The notes under the pieces: generated by a model | Databases searched by the model: none | Seen by the model: only the letters and a program-made list of their open reading frames with translations | Told to the model about the DNA's origin: nothing | Assembly (NCBI GenBank): GCA_934277495.1 | Contig: CAKQUI010000028.1 | Coordinates: forward strand, 1 to 20,148 | Direction of reading: 5' to 3' | Length of the DNA stretch: 20,148 nucleotides | Source: an uncultured Clostridia bacterium | GTDB taxonomy: Bacteria > Bacillota > Clostridia > Peptostreptococcales > Anaerovoracaceae | Shown: positions 1-7,239 of the stretch, one piece after another | Numbering within the stretch: the stretch's first letter is position 1 | Layout of the letters: each line of letters starts with the position of its first letter | Made by a program: the position numbers and the translations under genes

Positions 1-3000
1 GGCATCGCCTCGGTAAGTCTGTAGACATACTTGTTCCCTGCGTCCTTCGTCTGGAACACGAATGTAGGGAAGCTGACGCTGCCGCCTATAGTGTTTCCTT
101 CTGTAACGGATCTGTCCGTCGTATCTCCAGGCATAGGAGCCTTGTCTTTGTTTTCTCCGACCGCTTCAAGCTTGAACCTGAACTGATCCTGTATCAATGC
201 ATCTGAACCTGTTTCGTTATGGTAAGACTTATGTATACGAAGGTCAGCGTATCCGTAACGGTTGCTGTATGTATTGGTGAATACTGCTTTTTCATAAGTA
301 CTGCGGTCTGACGGCGGTATCTTCACGCCGTCATCGTCAGTCTCGCCTGTCATCTTGTATGATGCAGACAGACTGCCTCTGCCGTCATCTGTAACTGTCA
401 CCACCACATCATAGACTGCATCGGAATATCTTATACCGGAAAGATCTCCAAGGATCTCCTTTACGGTATATATATATGTACCTGAATGGGTGAACTTCAG
501 TTCCTGGAAATCTTTTGAGCTGTGGATGTATCCGTCCTTGTCCGCATCGCTGCCATTTTTTTTGATAGTCAGCGTATCGATCATGCGCCCTTCATCGTCC
601 TGTTCGATGACCTCATCGTACATATGGTTTTTCTCAGTCATCGTATCATTGATATCGCCGCTGCCTGTATTCTCTACAGCTGTCAGACGTATATCGAAGA
701 ACTCTGTCTGAAGGCCTTCATCGTTCCAGGCATTGAACTTCTTCTCTGCTGACAGTTTAACTGATGCAGATGCCGGCTCGTATGTGTTCTGATACGATGC
801 GCTGCTCTGCTGCTTGTTCCCGTCTTTATCAGGTTCAGGAATGCTGCCTTTTACTGTACTGCTGTCAGTGTATCCTGCTCCGTCTTTAGAGCTGCTTACT
901 TTCCAGTATGAAGCTGTATCTTCTGTCACTTCATACTTCGCACTTGCAGGGAGGTCTTTTATAACGATGGCCTGCCCGTCTTTCAGACTTACAGTCGCTT
1001 TTCCGTCCTTATCAAAAGTAACAGTCTGTTCATCATCTGTTCCTGCGCCCTTTATAGTATATCTGTATTCACCTGTTACAGGCTTTTTCGTTTCTCTCCC
1101 ATCATCGTCCGTCACAGTTTCGTAAAGACTGATATCGAAATCGAACTTCTCATCATCGAATGTACTGTCAGTCTTATCGTTAATGACTTTCTTCGAGATC
1201 CGAAGATCGCCAACGGTATCGTCTGTCACCATTACCATTGATTCCAGCACCATTAGCTGGGACAGCTCCATATCGCCCAGGTCTGTCTTTGAAGATTTGT
1301 CATTGCCGGAGTTGTGCTCCATGCACTGTTTCAGCGATATACGAGGCCAGCCTGTATCTGTCGCAAAAAATTCTATGTGTTTCAGAAAATCAGCATATGT
1401 ACCGTCTTCCATCAGAACCTTGTAGCGACCCACTTTGCTGGCTTCACCCAGCGCTGTATATCTGATATGCAATGTATCCTCGATCGTATCAGTATCATGA
1501 TCTGATATGCTACCGTCTTCTGACGGCTCTTCATCTGACACCACCAGATTCAGCTTCATATTAGTCAGCGTCGAATCGATGTCGTCGTTTGTGGCGAACT
1601 GTTCCATGCTCTTCAGCAGTGTTCCCGATCCGCTTCGGCCTACATATATGCCATCGCCCTTTTCACCTGCATTTGCAAACGCTCCGTTGTCATTGACAAC
1701 GACTTTTATCATTTTATCATTTATCTTGTATCCGCTCGGTGCACTTATCTCCTTCAGGTAGTATTTACCGTTGGAGATCTTTCTGAACACTGCTGTACCT
1801 GTTAGGTCCTTAGAACCGTACTGGCTGTCTATATTCTTAGTCGTCTGTTCCTGAACAGGCACTGCATCGCTTTTAAGCACCGGATCTCCCGGCAGGAGTC
1901 TGCTGAGCAGCGTCGTCTGATCTTCAGCGTACAGTGCGAAAGTCACGCCGTTCACTGTATGTTCAGTGTCTTCGAAGTTCTCAGCATTCTTGTCGAACTT
2001 CCTCACATAAAGGTCGTTGCTGACATCTGTCGCTACGAATTTTGCGGCATACTTGTACTCGAAAGGCCTTACTTTGCTGTTCCTGGTCATTATCCCTGTA
2101 TCCAGACGCACGGTATTTGCCGACGTCGCATCATCCACATCTCCCGTTGTATAATAATATGAAATGGAGTATTTTGCTTTATCAGTCAGCGCACTCAGCA
2201 CTTCGCTGTCTGACTTGCCGGCATTGTCTGCAACGATGACATTTGAATACGTCATGATGTCTCCCGGAAGTTCGCTGAGGGTCGTCTCATAAGCTCCCAT
2301 GGAGTTGAGTTTCAGCTCATATTTGTTTCCGTCCAGTACATCCTCTATAGTATCTACTTTATGCTTACGCCATCCGTCCAGCACTGAACCGCTTATTGCA
2401 GACCAGTTGCTGTCGTCACTTATGGAGCCGTCCATATCGTTCCGCTTGTATACTACAGCAAATACCGAGCCCTGCTTCAATGAACCATCGTCGTTCATTT
2501 CCAGCTGGTTGCCCTGCCTGTCATATATATATGTAGGCGCTGTTATCATGATACGTGGATTGGCGTATATACCTGACTGCCACATGTTTTCTGTCGTCAG
2601 CGCACCGGTCTTCGGGTCGTATTCCAGCCAGACATCCTTTGCCTTGCGGTAGCCCTCCGGCGCTTTGGTCTCTTTCAGTATGTAATACGGACCTATATTC
2701 TTTTTGTAAAGTTCCTCGCAGTTTATCGTAGCTCCGTCGCTGCTTTTCAGAATGAGACTGCCGTTGACATCAGTCGTACCTGTACAGAGGCTGCTGCCTT
2801 TTTGAGTATACTCGATTTCACCATCCGTTTCCTTCCTGTCGGCCTCGTACATCTCAAACTGCGCACCCTGCAGCGCATTGCTGTACTGATCCACTTTCTG
2901 TATCTCATTGTCAGGCATAAGTTTCAGATTGAACTTGAGAGACATATTGGATTCGTAGTTGCCTCTTTCCAGGTAAAAGAATTTGAGAGTATGATATGTG

Positions 3001-3974
3001 CCTCCTGCAAAGGTATTGCCTTTCCATTCTGTCTCGCTGGTCTTTCCTGCGGCTTCATACTTTGATTTGATAGTGCCATCGCTGGAGCCGTTTATGGAAA
3101 CTGCACCTGTGCTGAAATTTATTTTAAGTGAGGCCGCATCATGTATGCCGCCCAGATCTCCTACCAGAACATCATCAATGAATACCCAGACGTCGTCATC
3201 ACCGCTGAATTCGTATGTTATATCCTTTCCTCTTGTGGTCTTTCCCTCCTCAGGATGCAGGAAATGTGTACTCATGGAAAGCCCGAACCAGTGATTGACA
3301 TTATTGCTCCCGGCACTGATATTGCTGGATGCCAGCTGACCGTTCGATTCAGTGAACACTTTCGATGCACTGTCAAACGGGAAAAACTGTCCTGTCTTTC
3401 CGCTGCTTGATGCCATGACTGCAGGCTTGTCGTAGAGCTTCATAGAATTTGTTTTTTCATCGAATGACGCATAGTTCTTCATGCAGTCGTAGTAATAGTA
3501 ACCTTCATCATCCACCTGCATAAGACCATCTATGTCATTGTAAGCTTTCTTGCCTTCTGCCGATGTGTTATCGAACAGATAACCCAGTGATTCAGGATAG
3601 AAAATGCCCGATGAAAAATTAGTAGCAAGGCTTGGATATCCATTACTGTCAAGCGTCTTTGACACCATACCCGAGTATGGCGAGCTGCTGCCTGTCCAGC
3701 CATTGAATCCGCTGCCTCCACCGTTTGAGAATTTGAGACTGTGGCTCTTATTTATGCCACCGCCAGAATCTTCGTTCTGCTTTCCATGATCCGGCGAAGT
3801 CCGCTTCTTCACCCAGTAGTCGAACAAAGAAACAACTGTTCCCTGCGGTGTTTTCCCTGCTACCGTATGGTCGTCCACCGCCGCAGAAGCGTATGCTGTG
3901 TTTAATGTGAATACTAACGCGACAAATACCGCAGCACACAGAACTGCGGTGACTTTTTCTTTTATATAGGACAT
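1..3974 (-). CDS. Giant fibro-slime/CnaB (SpaA-type) surface protein, 3' end outside window
   Basis: Open minus-strand frame of 1324 codons, still open at the left edge. It starts at ATG 3974, 10 nt after a GGGGAGG ribosome site (3985-3991). An ATG at 3979 in another frame stops after five codons. Residues 1-31 are a Sec signal peptide (lysines, hydrophobic core, ending AYASA). Around residues 220-350 is a fibro-slime-like domain with the motif FSGDDDVWVFIDDVLVG. Two CnaB/SpaA-like domains follow, marked by LKETKAPEGY (about 434-442) and LKEISAPSGY; the Glu in these motifs is the usual isopeptide catalyst. Further on come DUF5979/DUF7601-like and FctA/Spy0128-like segments (for example YIYTVKE followed by YDVVVTVTDDG). 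Such proteins are wall-anchored adhesins or pilin shafts stabilised by internal isopeptide bonds. The sorting signal (LPXTG expected) would lie left of the window. Family call is secure; ligand and pilus assembly are unknown. Confidence 0.9.
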   Translation of the reverse strand, partial: MSYIKEKVTAVLCAAVFVALVFTLNTAYASAAVDDHTVAGKTPQGTVVSLFDYWVKKRTSPDHGKQNEDSGGGINKSHSLKFSNGGGSGFNGWTGSSSPYSGMVSKTLDSNGYPSLATNFSSGIFYPESLGYLFDNTSAEGKKAYNDIDGLMQVDDEGYYYYDCMKNYASFDEKTNSMKLYDKPAVMASSSGKTGQFFPFDSASKVFTESNGQLASSNISAGSNNVNHWFGLSMSTHFLHPEEGKTTRGKDITYEFSGDDDVWVFIDDVLVGDLGGIHDAASLKINFSTGAVSINGSSDGTIKSKYEAAGKTSETEWKGNTFAGGTYHTLKFFYLERGNYESNMSLKFNLKLMPDNEIQKVDQYSNALQGAQFEMYEADRKETDGEIEYTQKGSSLCTGTTDVNGSLILKSSDGATINCEELYKKNIGPYYILKETKAPEGYRKAKDVWLEYDPKTGALTTENMWQSGIYANPRIMITAPTYIYDRQGNQLEMNDDGSLKQGSVFAVVYKRNDMDGSISDDSNWSAISGSVLDGWRKHKVDTIEDVLDGNKYELKLNSMGAYETTLSELPGDIMTYSNVIVADNAGKSDSEVLSALTDKAKYSISYYYTTGDVDDATSANTVRLDTGIMTRNSKVRPFEYKYAAKFVATDVSNDLYVRKFDKNAENFEDTEHTVNGVTFALYAEDQTTLLSRLLPGDPVLKSDAVPVQEQTTKNIDSQYGSKDLTGTAVFRKISNGKYYLKEISAPSGYKINDKMIKVVVNDNGAFANAGEKGDGIYVGRSGSGTLLKSMEQFATNDDIDSTLTNMKLNLVVSDEEPSEDGSISDHDTDTIEDTLHIRYTALGEASKVGRYKVLMEDGTYADFLKHIEFFATDTGWPRISLKQCMEHNSGNDKSSKTDLGDMELSQLMVLESMVMVTDDTVGDLRISKKVINDKTDSTFDDEKFDFDISLYETVTDDDGRETKKPVTGEYRYTIKGAGTDDEQTVTFDKDGKATVSLKDGQAIVIKDLPASAKYEVTEDTASYWKVSSSKDGAGYTDSSTVKGSIPEPDKDGNKQQSSASYQNTYEPASASVKLSAEKKFNAWNDEGLQTEFFDIRLTAVENTGSGDINDTMTEKNHMYDEVIEQDDEGRMIDTLTIKKNGSDADKDGYIHSSKDFQELKFTHSGTYIYTVKEILGDLSGIRYSDAVYDVVVTVTDDGRGSLSASYKMTGETDDDGVKIPPSDRSTYEKAVFTNTYSNRYGYADLRIHKSYHNETGSDALIQDQFRFKLEAVGENKDKAPMPGDTTDRSVTEGNTIGGSVSFPTFVFQTKDAGNKYVYRLTEAM

Positions 3975-4019
3975 TTCATTAAAACCTCCCCTTCCAATGT
4001 CAAAACCAATAATGCAAAA

Positions 4020-4093
4020 CTATAACCTTTTTAGTGTGCTCCAGGTCTCTGACTAATTTGCCCTGGAGCTGGTTATAGACCAGTTAGTACACT
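4020..4093 (-). promoter_or_regulatory. Structured 5' leader of the surface-protein gene (candidate cis-RNA)
   Basis: In the minus-strand transcript the leader can form a three-way junction. The closing stem is AGTGT/ACACT (4093-4089 with 4037-4033). Hairpin one is CTGGT-ctata-ACCAG (4083-4079 with 4073-4069). Hairpin two is CTCCAGG/CCTGGAG (4068-4062 with 4045-4039) with a 16-nt loop. ACTAA in the junction (4088-4084) is complementary to TTAGT in the large loop (4056-4052), so a pseudoknot is possible. CTATAACC (4078-4071) can instead pair with GGTTATAG (4027-4020), which would break hairpin one. I could not match it to a named riboswitch. The inverted repeats could also be protein operators on DNA. 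Confidence 0.45.
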
Positions 4094-4103
4094 CACATCC
4101 CCA

Positions 4104-4132
4104 AGTATACCCTTATACTCCAGCAATGTCAA
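4104..4132 (-). promoter_or_regulatory. Sigma-A type promoter for the surface-protein gene
   Basis: Minus strand: -35 TTGACA (4132-4127), 17-bp spacer, -10 TATACT (4109-4104). The match is near consensus with ideal spacing. Transcription would begin near 4097, giving a leader of about 120 nt before ATG 3974. Confidence 0.8.
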
Positions 4133-4161
4133 TAACCCTTGCAGTATAAGGATTTATGATA

Positions 4162-4172
4162 CCCCCCCCCCC
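4162..4172 (-). repeat. Homopolymer tract (11 G on the minus strand) upstream of the adhesin promoter
   Basis: Eleven consecutive C on the plus strand, about 30 bp upstream of the -35 box of the surface-protein promoter. Tracts of this length are prone to slipped-strand change; the position suggests an effect on promoter strength (inference). The rest of 3975-4333 holds the promoter, the leader and the terminator of the next gene; no gene is seen there. Confidence 0.7.
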
Positions 4173-4248
4173 GAAAAATCACGTCAGATTTCATCAATAA
4201 AAAGCAGCAAATTAATACAGTCGTCACATCCGGCAGAAAAACTGTATG

Positions 4249-4284
4249 AAAAAACCGGATATGTGCAGACACATCATCCGGTTT
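4249..4284 (-). terminator. Rho-independent terminator of the ECF S-component gene
   Basis: Inverted repeat AAACCGGAT (4252-4260) / ATCCGGTTT (4276-4284) with an inner ATGTG-CAGA-CACAT stem and one bulged base. On the minus strand it is followed by a run of six T (plus-strand A at 4249-4254). It lies about 50 bp after the stop codon at 4334. Confidence 0.8.
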
Positions 4285-4333
4285 GGTATTTTTCACGTAT
4301 TTCATACTGCTGCTGCAGTTTTTTTAACATATT

Positions 4334-4882
4334 TTATTTCTGTCTGTATGTAAAGAATGTCTTTGCCGGCGTCCTGCAGAGCGCTTCTGCCAGCACTACA
4401 GCGATGACCATGCCGACTGCGAACTGACCTATGTTCCACGGTATGCCTATGACAGGCGATACCCAGTTGCCGTACATTACGCCTTCCGCCACATAATATC
4501 CTGCTACCATGAAGATACCTGCCAGCACCATGCCTGCAGCCTCTCCTGCAATGAATCCGCCTCTGCTTATCTTCGCGCTCTCAGCCAGTTTCTTTACGAC
4601 AAGTCCAAGGATAACTGCCATGATGCCTTTGATACAGAATGTCCACGGAGCCCATGCTGCCGCTCCTCCCATGACGTCTGCCAGAAGTCCGCCGAAGGCT
4701 GATGCCACTGCGCCGTATCTCCAGCCCAGTACCAGCACCGAAAGGAACACCATTGAATCTCCAAGGTGTACATAACCTGTAGTGCCAGGGATAGGGACTC
4801 TGATGAACATCGTTGCCACCATGACGATACACATCATAAGCGCAGCCATGACGATCTTCTGCACGTGTGATCTTGTTTCCAT
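4334..4882 (-). CDS. ECF transporter S component, possibly for vitamin B6
   Basis: A 182-residue integral membrane protein with about six hydrophobic segments. The N-terminal part carries the motif GYVHLGDSMVFLSVLVLG, typical of substrate-binding S components of energy-coupling factor importers. It would bind a vitamin and work with shared EcfA/A'/T proteins encoded elsewhere (group II type); none is in the window. The chosen start is ATG 4882, because AGAGG stands 8 nt before it; a TTG at 4900 would overlap that ribosome site and is rejected. The gene is divergent from a MocR/PdxR-like regulator, and known vitamin B6 S components (PdxU types) have been linked to such regulators, so a pyridoxine-class substrate is a reasonable inference, not a proof. 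It is monocistronic and ends in a strong hairpin at 4249-4284. Confidence 0.85.
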   Translation of the reverse strand: METRSHVQKIVMAALMMCIVMVATMFIRVPIPGTTGYVHLGDSMVFLSVLVLGWRYGAVASAFGGLLADVMGGAAAWAPWTFCIKGIMAVILGLVVKKLAESAKISRGGFIAGEAAGMVLAGIFMVAGYYVAEGVMYGNWVSPVIGIPWNIGQFAVGMVIAVVLAEALCRTPAKTFFTYRQK

Positions 4883-4912
4883 AATAAAACCTCTTTCCAA
4901 ATAATATTGCGT

Positions 4913-4957
4913 GATGTATACTATAATACAGTAGATGTGTATATAATTGAATATACA
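4913..4957. promoter_or_regulatory. Operator-like repeats between the ECF gene and mocR
   Basis: Direct repeat GATGTATACTATAAT (4913-4927) and GATGTGTATATAAT (4934-4947), offset by 21 bp, i.e. two helical turns, as is usual for paired MocR binding sites. It overlaps a perfect 7-bp inverted repeat TGTATAT-N6-ATATACA (4938-4957). Each direct repeat contains TATAAT, but neither has a convincing -35 box, which fits regulator-dependent promoters. The shared 113-bp gap between the two start codons would serve both genes. The mocR ribosome site is GGAG at 4985-4988. Confidence 0.5.
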
Positions 4958-4995
4958 GATTTTTTTATTTTTCTTATTACAGATGGAGCAATATC

Positions 4996-6381
4996 ATGAA
5001 AGCAGTCATTCCAGTTATTGATGAAACGAGAAAAAAAGCATACTATCTGCAGGTATACGACTATATCCGCAGCGCAGTCCTCAGAGGCGATATCAAGGAG
5101 GGTGAAAAGCTCCCTTCGCTGAGAGGTCTGTCAAGATCCACAGGTCTGAGCATAACAACTATAGAGCAGGCATACAATCAGCTGGCAGTGGAAGGATACA
5201 TCACCAGCAAGGCTCAGTCGGGATATTATGTCAACGATGTCGGCTCGCACCTGGAAAGTGCTGCAGCTGGTGATATGCAGCCTTATCCTGTCGGTACAGA
5301 CATCGGCGAGTATGCAGATCATAAAGAAACGGACTTCTTTTACGACCCGGACTGTTTTGATTTCAATAAATGGAAAAAGTGCATGAACAAGGTACTGACA
5401 GAGTCTTCGGCTTCACTTTTCTTCGAGAGCGACCCCCAGGGCGAGCTGACTCTCAGGCAGGAGATAGCCAGATACCTTTACATATCAAGAGGGGTGACAT
5501 GTTCACCGGAACAGATAATAATCGGCGCCGGCACGCAGCAGATAACCAACCACCTTGCCACGATACTCAGGAAGATGTCCATAGACCATGTGGCGCTGGA
5601 AGATCCGGTTTACGGGCCTGTCCGCAACACGTTCAGAGACAGAGGCTTCGCCATAACGCCTGTAGGTGCAGATGAGCGTGGACTGATCCTTGAAAAGCTC
5701 CCTGCAAATATCAGGACCGCTGCATATGTCAGTCCGTCGAATCATATGTACACCGGTGCAGTGATGCCGGTGGGCCGCAGATACGAGCTGCTGAAATGGG
5801 CTGAGTCCAACGACAGCTATATCATAGAGGACGACTACGACAGCGAGCTGAGATACTTCGGCAAACCGGTGCCGGCCCTGCGCAGTCTGTCCGACGGACA
5901 GCGTGTGATATATCTCAGTTCTTTTTCCAGCACGCTGTTCGCTGCAGTGAAGATAAGCTATATGGTGCTTCCTGAAAAGATCGCCGAAATGTTTTCTGCC
6001 ATGATCGGGGACTATTCCCAGACATGCTCGAAGCTGGAGCAGCTGACGCTGGCCAGGTTCATGCAGAGCGGCAAGTACCAGACGCATCTTAAAAAGCTCA
6101 GGAAGCTGTACTCACAAAAGCTTGACCGGGCAGTGAACACCATCACCACATCAGGCGGCGACTTCATCGACGTCCGCAACCGTGCATCGGGACTGAACAT
6201 GATCCTGAAAGTCAACAGCAGCAAGCCTGTATCACAGCTCAAGGCAGAAGCCGAAAGCCTGCGGATACCAGCCAGCTCCTCAGGGGAAGACGGCATGGTG
6301 ATACTCTACTACAACCAGATACCACTTGAAGACATCCCGGAAACACTGAAAGCACTGATAAAGCTGTGGCGGGAAAAATAA
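4996..6381 (+). CDS. MocR/PdxR-like GntR-family regulator with aminotransferase-fold domain lacking the PLP lysine
   Basis: 461 residues, normal for the family. Residues about 15-80 form a GntR winged helix (LPSLRGLSRSTGLS, then GYITSKAQSGYYV). Residues about 110-461 form a fold-type I aminotransferase-like domain. Family landmarks are present: GAGTQQ, SPSNHMYTGAVMP and EDDYDSELRY. The family motif that normally reads FSKTL is FSSTL here: Ser312 (codon AGC, 5929-5931) replaces the lysine that forms the Schiff base with PLP. The distal Lys/Arg in VKISYM is kept. Covalent PLP sensing therefore looks lost or altered. GGAG lies 7 nt before ATG. The gene is divergent from the ECF S component and probably controls it and itself. 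Its last 31 codons and its terminator are duplicated at 9358-9505. Confidence 0.92.
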   Translation: MKAVIPVIDETRKKAYYLQVYDYIRSAVLRGDIKEGEKLPSLRGLSRSTGLSITTIEQAYNQLAVEGYITSKAQSGYYVNDVGSHLESAAAGDMQPYPVGTDIGEYADHKETDFFYDPDCFDFNKWKKCMNKVLTESSASLFFESDPQGELTLRQEIARYLYISRGVTCSPEQIIIGAGTQQITNHLATILRKMSIDHVALEDPVYGPVRNTFRDRGFAITPVGADERGLILEKLPANIRTAAYVSPSNHMYTGAVMPVGRRYELLKWAESNDSYIIEDDYDSELRYFGKPVPALRSLSDGQRVIYLSSFSSTLFAAVKISYMVLPEKIAEMFSAMIGDYSQTCSKLEQLTLARFMQSGKYQTHLKKLRKLYSQKLDRAVNTITTSGGDFIDVRNRASGLNMILKVNSSKPVSQLKAEAESLRIPASSSGEDGMVILYYNQIPLEDIPETLKALIKLWREK

Positions 6382-6430
6382 ACGACAGCAAAACAGCAGC
6401 CATCTTGTCTGATGCGCTGCTGTTTTTGTC
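6286..6430. repeat. Direct repeat copy A: mocR 3' end plus terminator
   Basis: 145 bp that recur at 9358-9505 in the same orientation. I find only one substitution (CTT versus CTG, a synonymous Leu codon) and a 3-base difference in an A run (4 versus 7 A). The copy holds the last 31 sense codons of mocR, the stop codon and the terminator hairpin. Identity ends abruptly after TTTTTGTC at 6430. Confidence 0.95.
6382..6430. terminator. Bidirectional terminator after mocR and the putative immunity gene (copy A)
   Basis: Ten-bp stem AAACAGCAGC/GCTGCTGTTT (6391-6400 with 6416-6425) with a 15-nt loop, followed on the plus strand by five T. An outer ACGACA/TGTCGT pairing (6382-6387 with 6427-6432) can extend it. 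On the minus strand it has four T and lies 11 bp after the stop of the immunity candidate. Confidence 0.8.
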
Positions 6431-6441
6431 GTGTGATAATG

Positions 6442-7095
6442 TTACTGGATCTCTGCTATATTCAGACCAAGGAATTCGCCGTCAAATATCACATAGGCAA
6501 CAAACTCACCCGGCTTGCAGCTCATGTAGACCTTGCTGTAGTCATATTTGTAGTAGCCATCAGAATCCATTACGGACAGGAAATGATCCTTTACATCACT
6601 GCTGTATATGTCTACTTCATTTACAGGAATATACATATAACAGTTACTCTGATTGTGAAGAAGGATCTCAACTCCTTCCGCCAGATTTTCCATGTCCAGC
6701 TCTGCTATCCCGCAATACAGATTTCCATCAGATAGCAGTTCATGTTCTGTCCCAAGAACAAAGTCACTCAGATCGTACCATCTTTCAAGTGCACGCCATA
6801 ATTTATAGTATTTCTTTATTCTGCTGGCGAAGCCACATCCGCCCCAGATATAAAGATACACCGTTTTCTGCGAATCACTACACTTGCTCCTGATATGTTC
6901 TGTATACTCTTCTATTACATCTTCTTCACAATCGATATATTCCAGAAACAGTGAATATACCCATCTTACCCCCTGAGGAAGTTTTCCGCCCAAGGCGTTG
7001 AACATTTCATCCGATATTTCGCTGCTGTCGATCAGTTCAACTTTTTCCATCTGGTTCATTTTTTCCATCAGGATCTTTCTTTCCATCTGGTTCAT
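6442..7095 (-). CDS. Putative immunity protein downstream of the Rhs/Hint toxin
   Basis: 217 residues, soluble, acidic and aromatic-rich, with no signal peptide or membrane segment. I do not recognise a family. The role is inferred from position: it directly follows the toxin end of the Rhs gene on the same strand, where polymorphic toxin systems place the cognate immunity gene. ATG 7095 is chosen because GGAGG ends 5 nt before it; ATG 7107 lies upstream of and overlaps that site and has no ribosome site of its own. The N terminus carries a tandem 12-residue duplication (KMNQMER, then KMNQMEK). Base composition is visibly more AT-rich than mocR or yfhO. The gap 7108-7239 could hold its own weak promoter, which would let it act as an orphan immunity gene even if the toxin gene is dead. 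Confidence 0.65.
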   Translation of the reverse strand: MNQMERKILMEKMNQMEKVELIDSSEISDEMFNALGGKLPQGVRWVYSLFLEYIDCEEDVIEEYTEHIRSKCSDSQKTVYLYIWGGCGFASRIKKYYKLWRALERWYDLSDFVLGTEHELLSDGNLYCGIAELDMENLAEGVEILLHNQSNCYMYIPVNEVDIYSSDVKDHFLSVMDSDGYYKYDYSKVYMSCKPGEFVAYVIFDGEFLGLNIAEIQ

Positions 7096-7102
7096 TTTTT
7101 CC
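7044..7102. repeat. 36-nt-period tandem duplication at the start of the immunity gene
   Basis: The 23-bp word TTTCCATCTGGTTCATTTTT plus TCC occurs at 7044-7066 and 7080-7102. The period is 36 nt, 12 codons, so copy-number change keeps the frame. One copy includes the start codon and part of the ribosome site. Confidence 0.85.
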
Positions 7103-7184
7103 TCCATGTAATTAAATTGTTATATTGGACTGACAAAGGTGCTGCATAAAATTTCTTCTTTTCAGATCTATGCGAACCTGTATC

Positions 7185-7212
7185 AATATATAAGTTACAC
7201 TTTACACTTCAA
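7185..7212 (-). promoter_or_regulatory. Weak candidate promoter for the immunity gene
   Basis: Minus strand TTGAAG (7212-7207), 16-bp spacer, TATATT (7190-7185), between the toxin stop codon and the immunity start. The region is AT-rich, so chance matches are likely. Confidence 0.3.
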
Positions 7213-7239
7213 AAATAAAACTATCTTGCTAATGCCAAC

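Noticed and set aside
490..3410. Several plus-strand frames in the first 3.4 kb
   Set aside because: All lie opposite one continuous minus-strand frame with clear domain motifs.
4883..4900. TTG 4900 as start of the ECF S component
   Set aside because: It overlaps the AGAGG ribosome site that correctly serves ATG 4882.
5503..6087. Long open frame antisense to mocR
   Set aside because: It is the shadow of a strongly supported regulator gene; no ribosome site and no recognisable protein features.
7044..7102. CRISPR-like repeat
   Set aside because: Only two copies, in frame within a coding sequence, with no spacers or cas genes.
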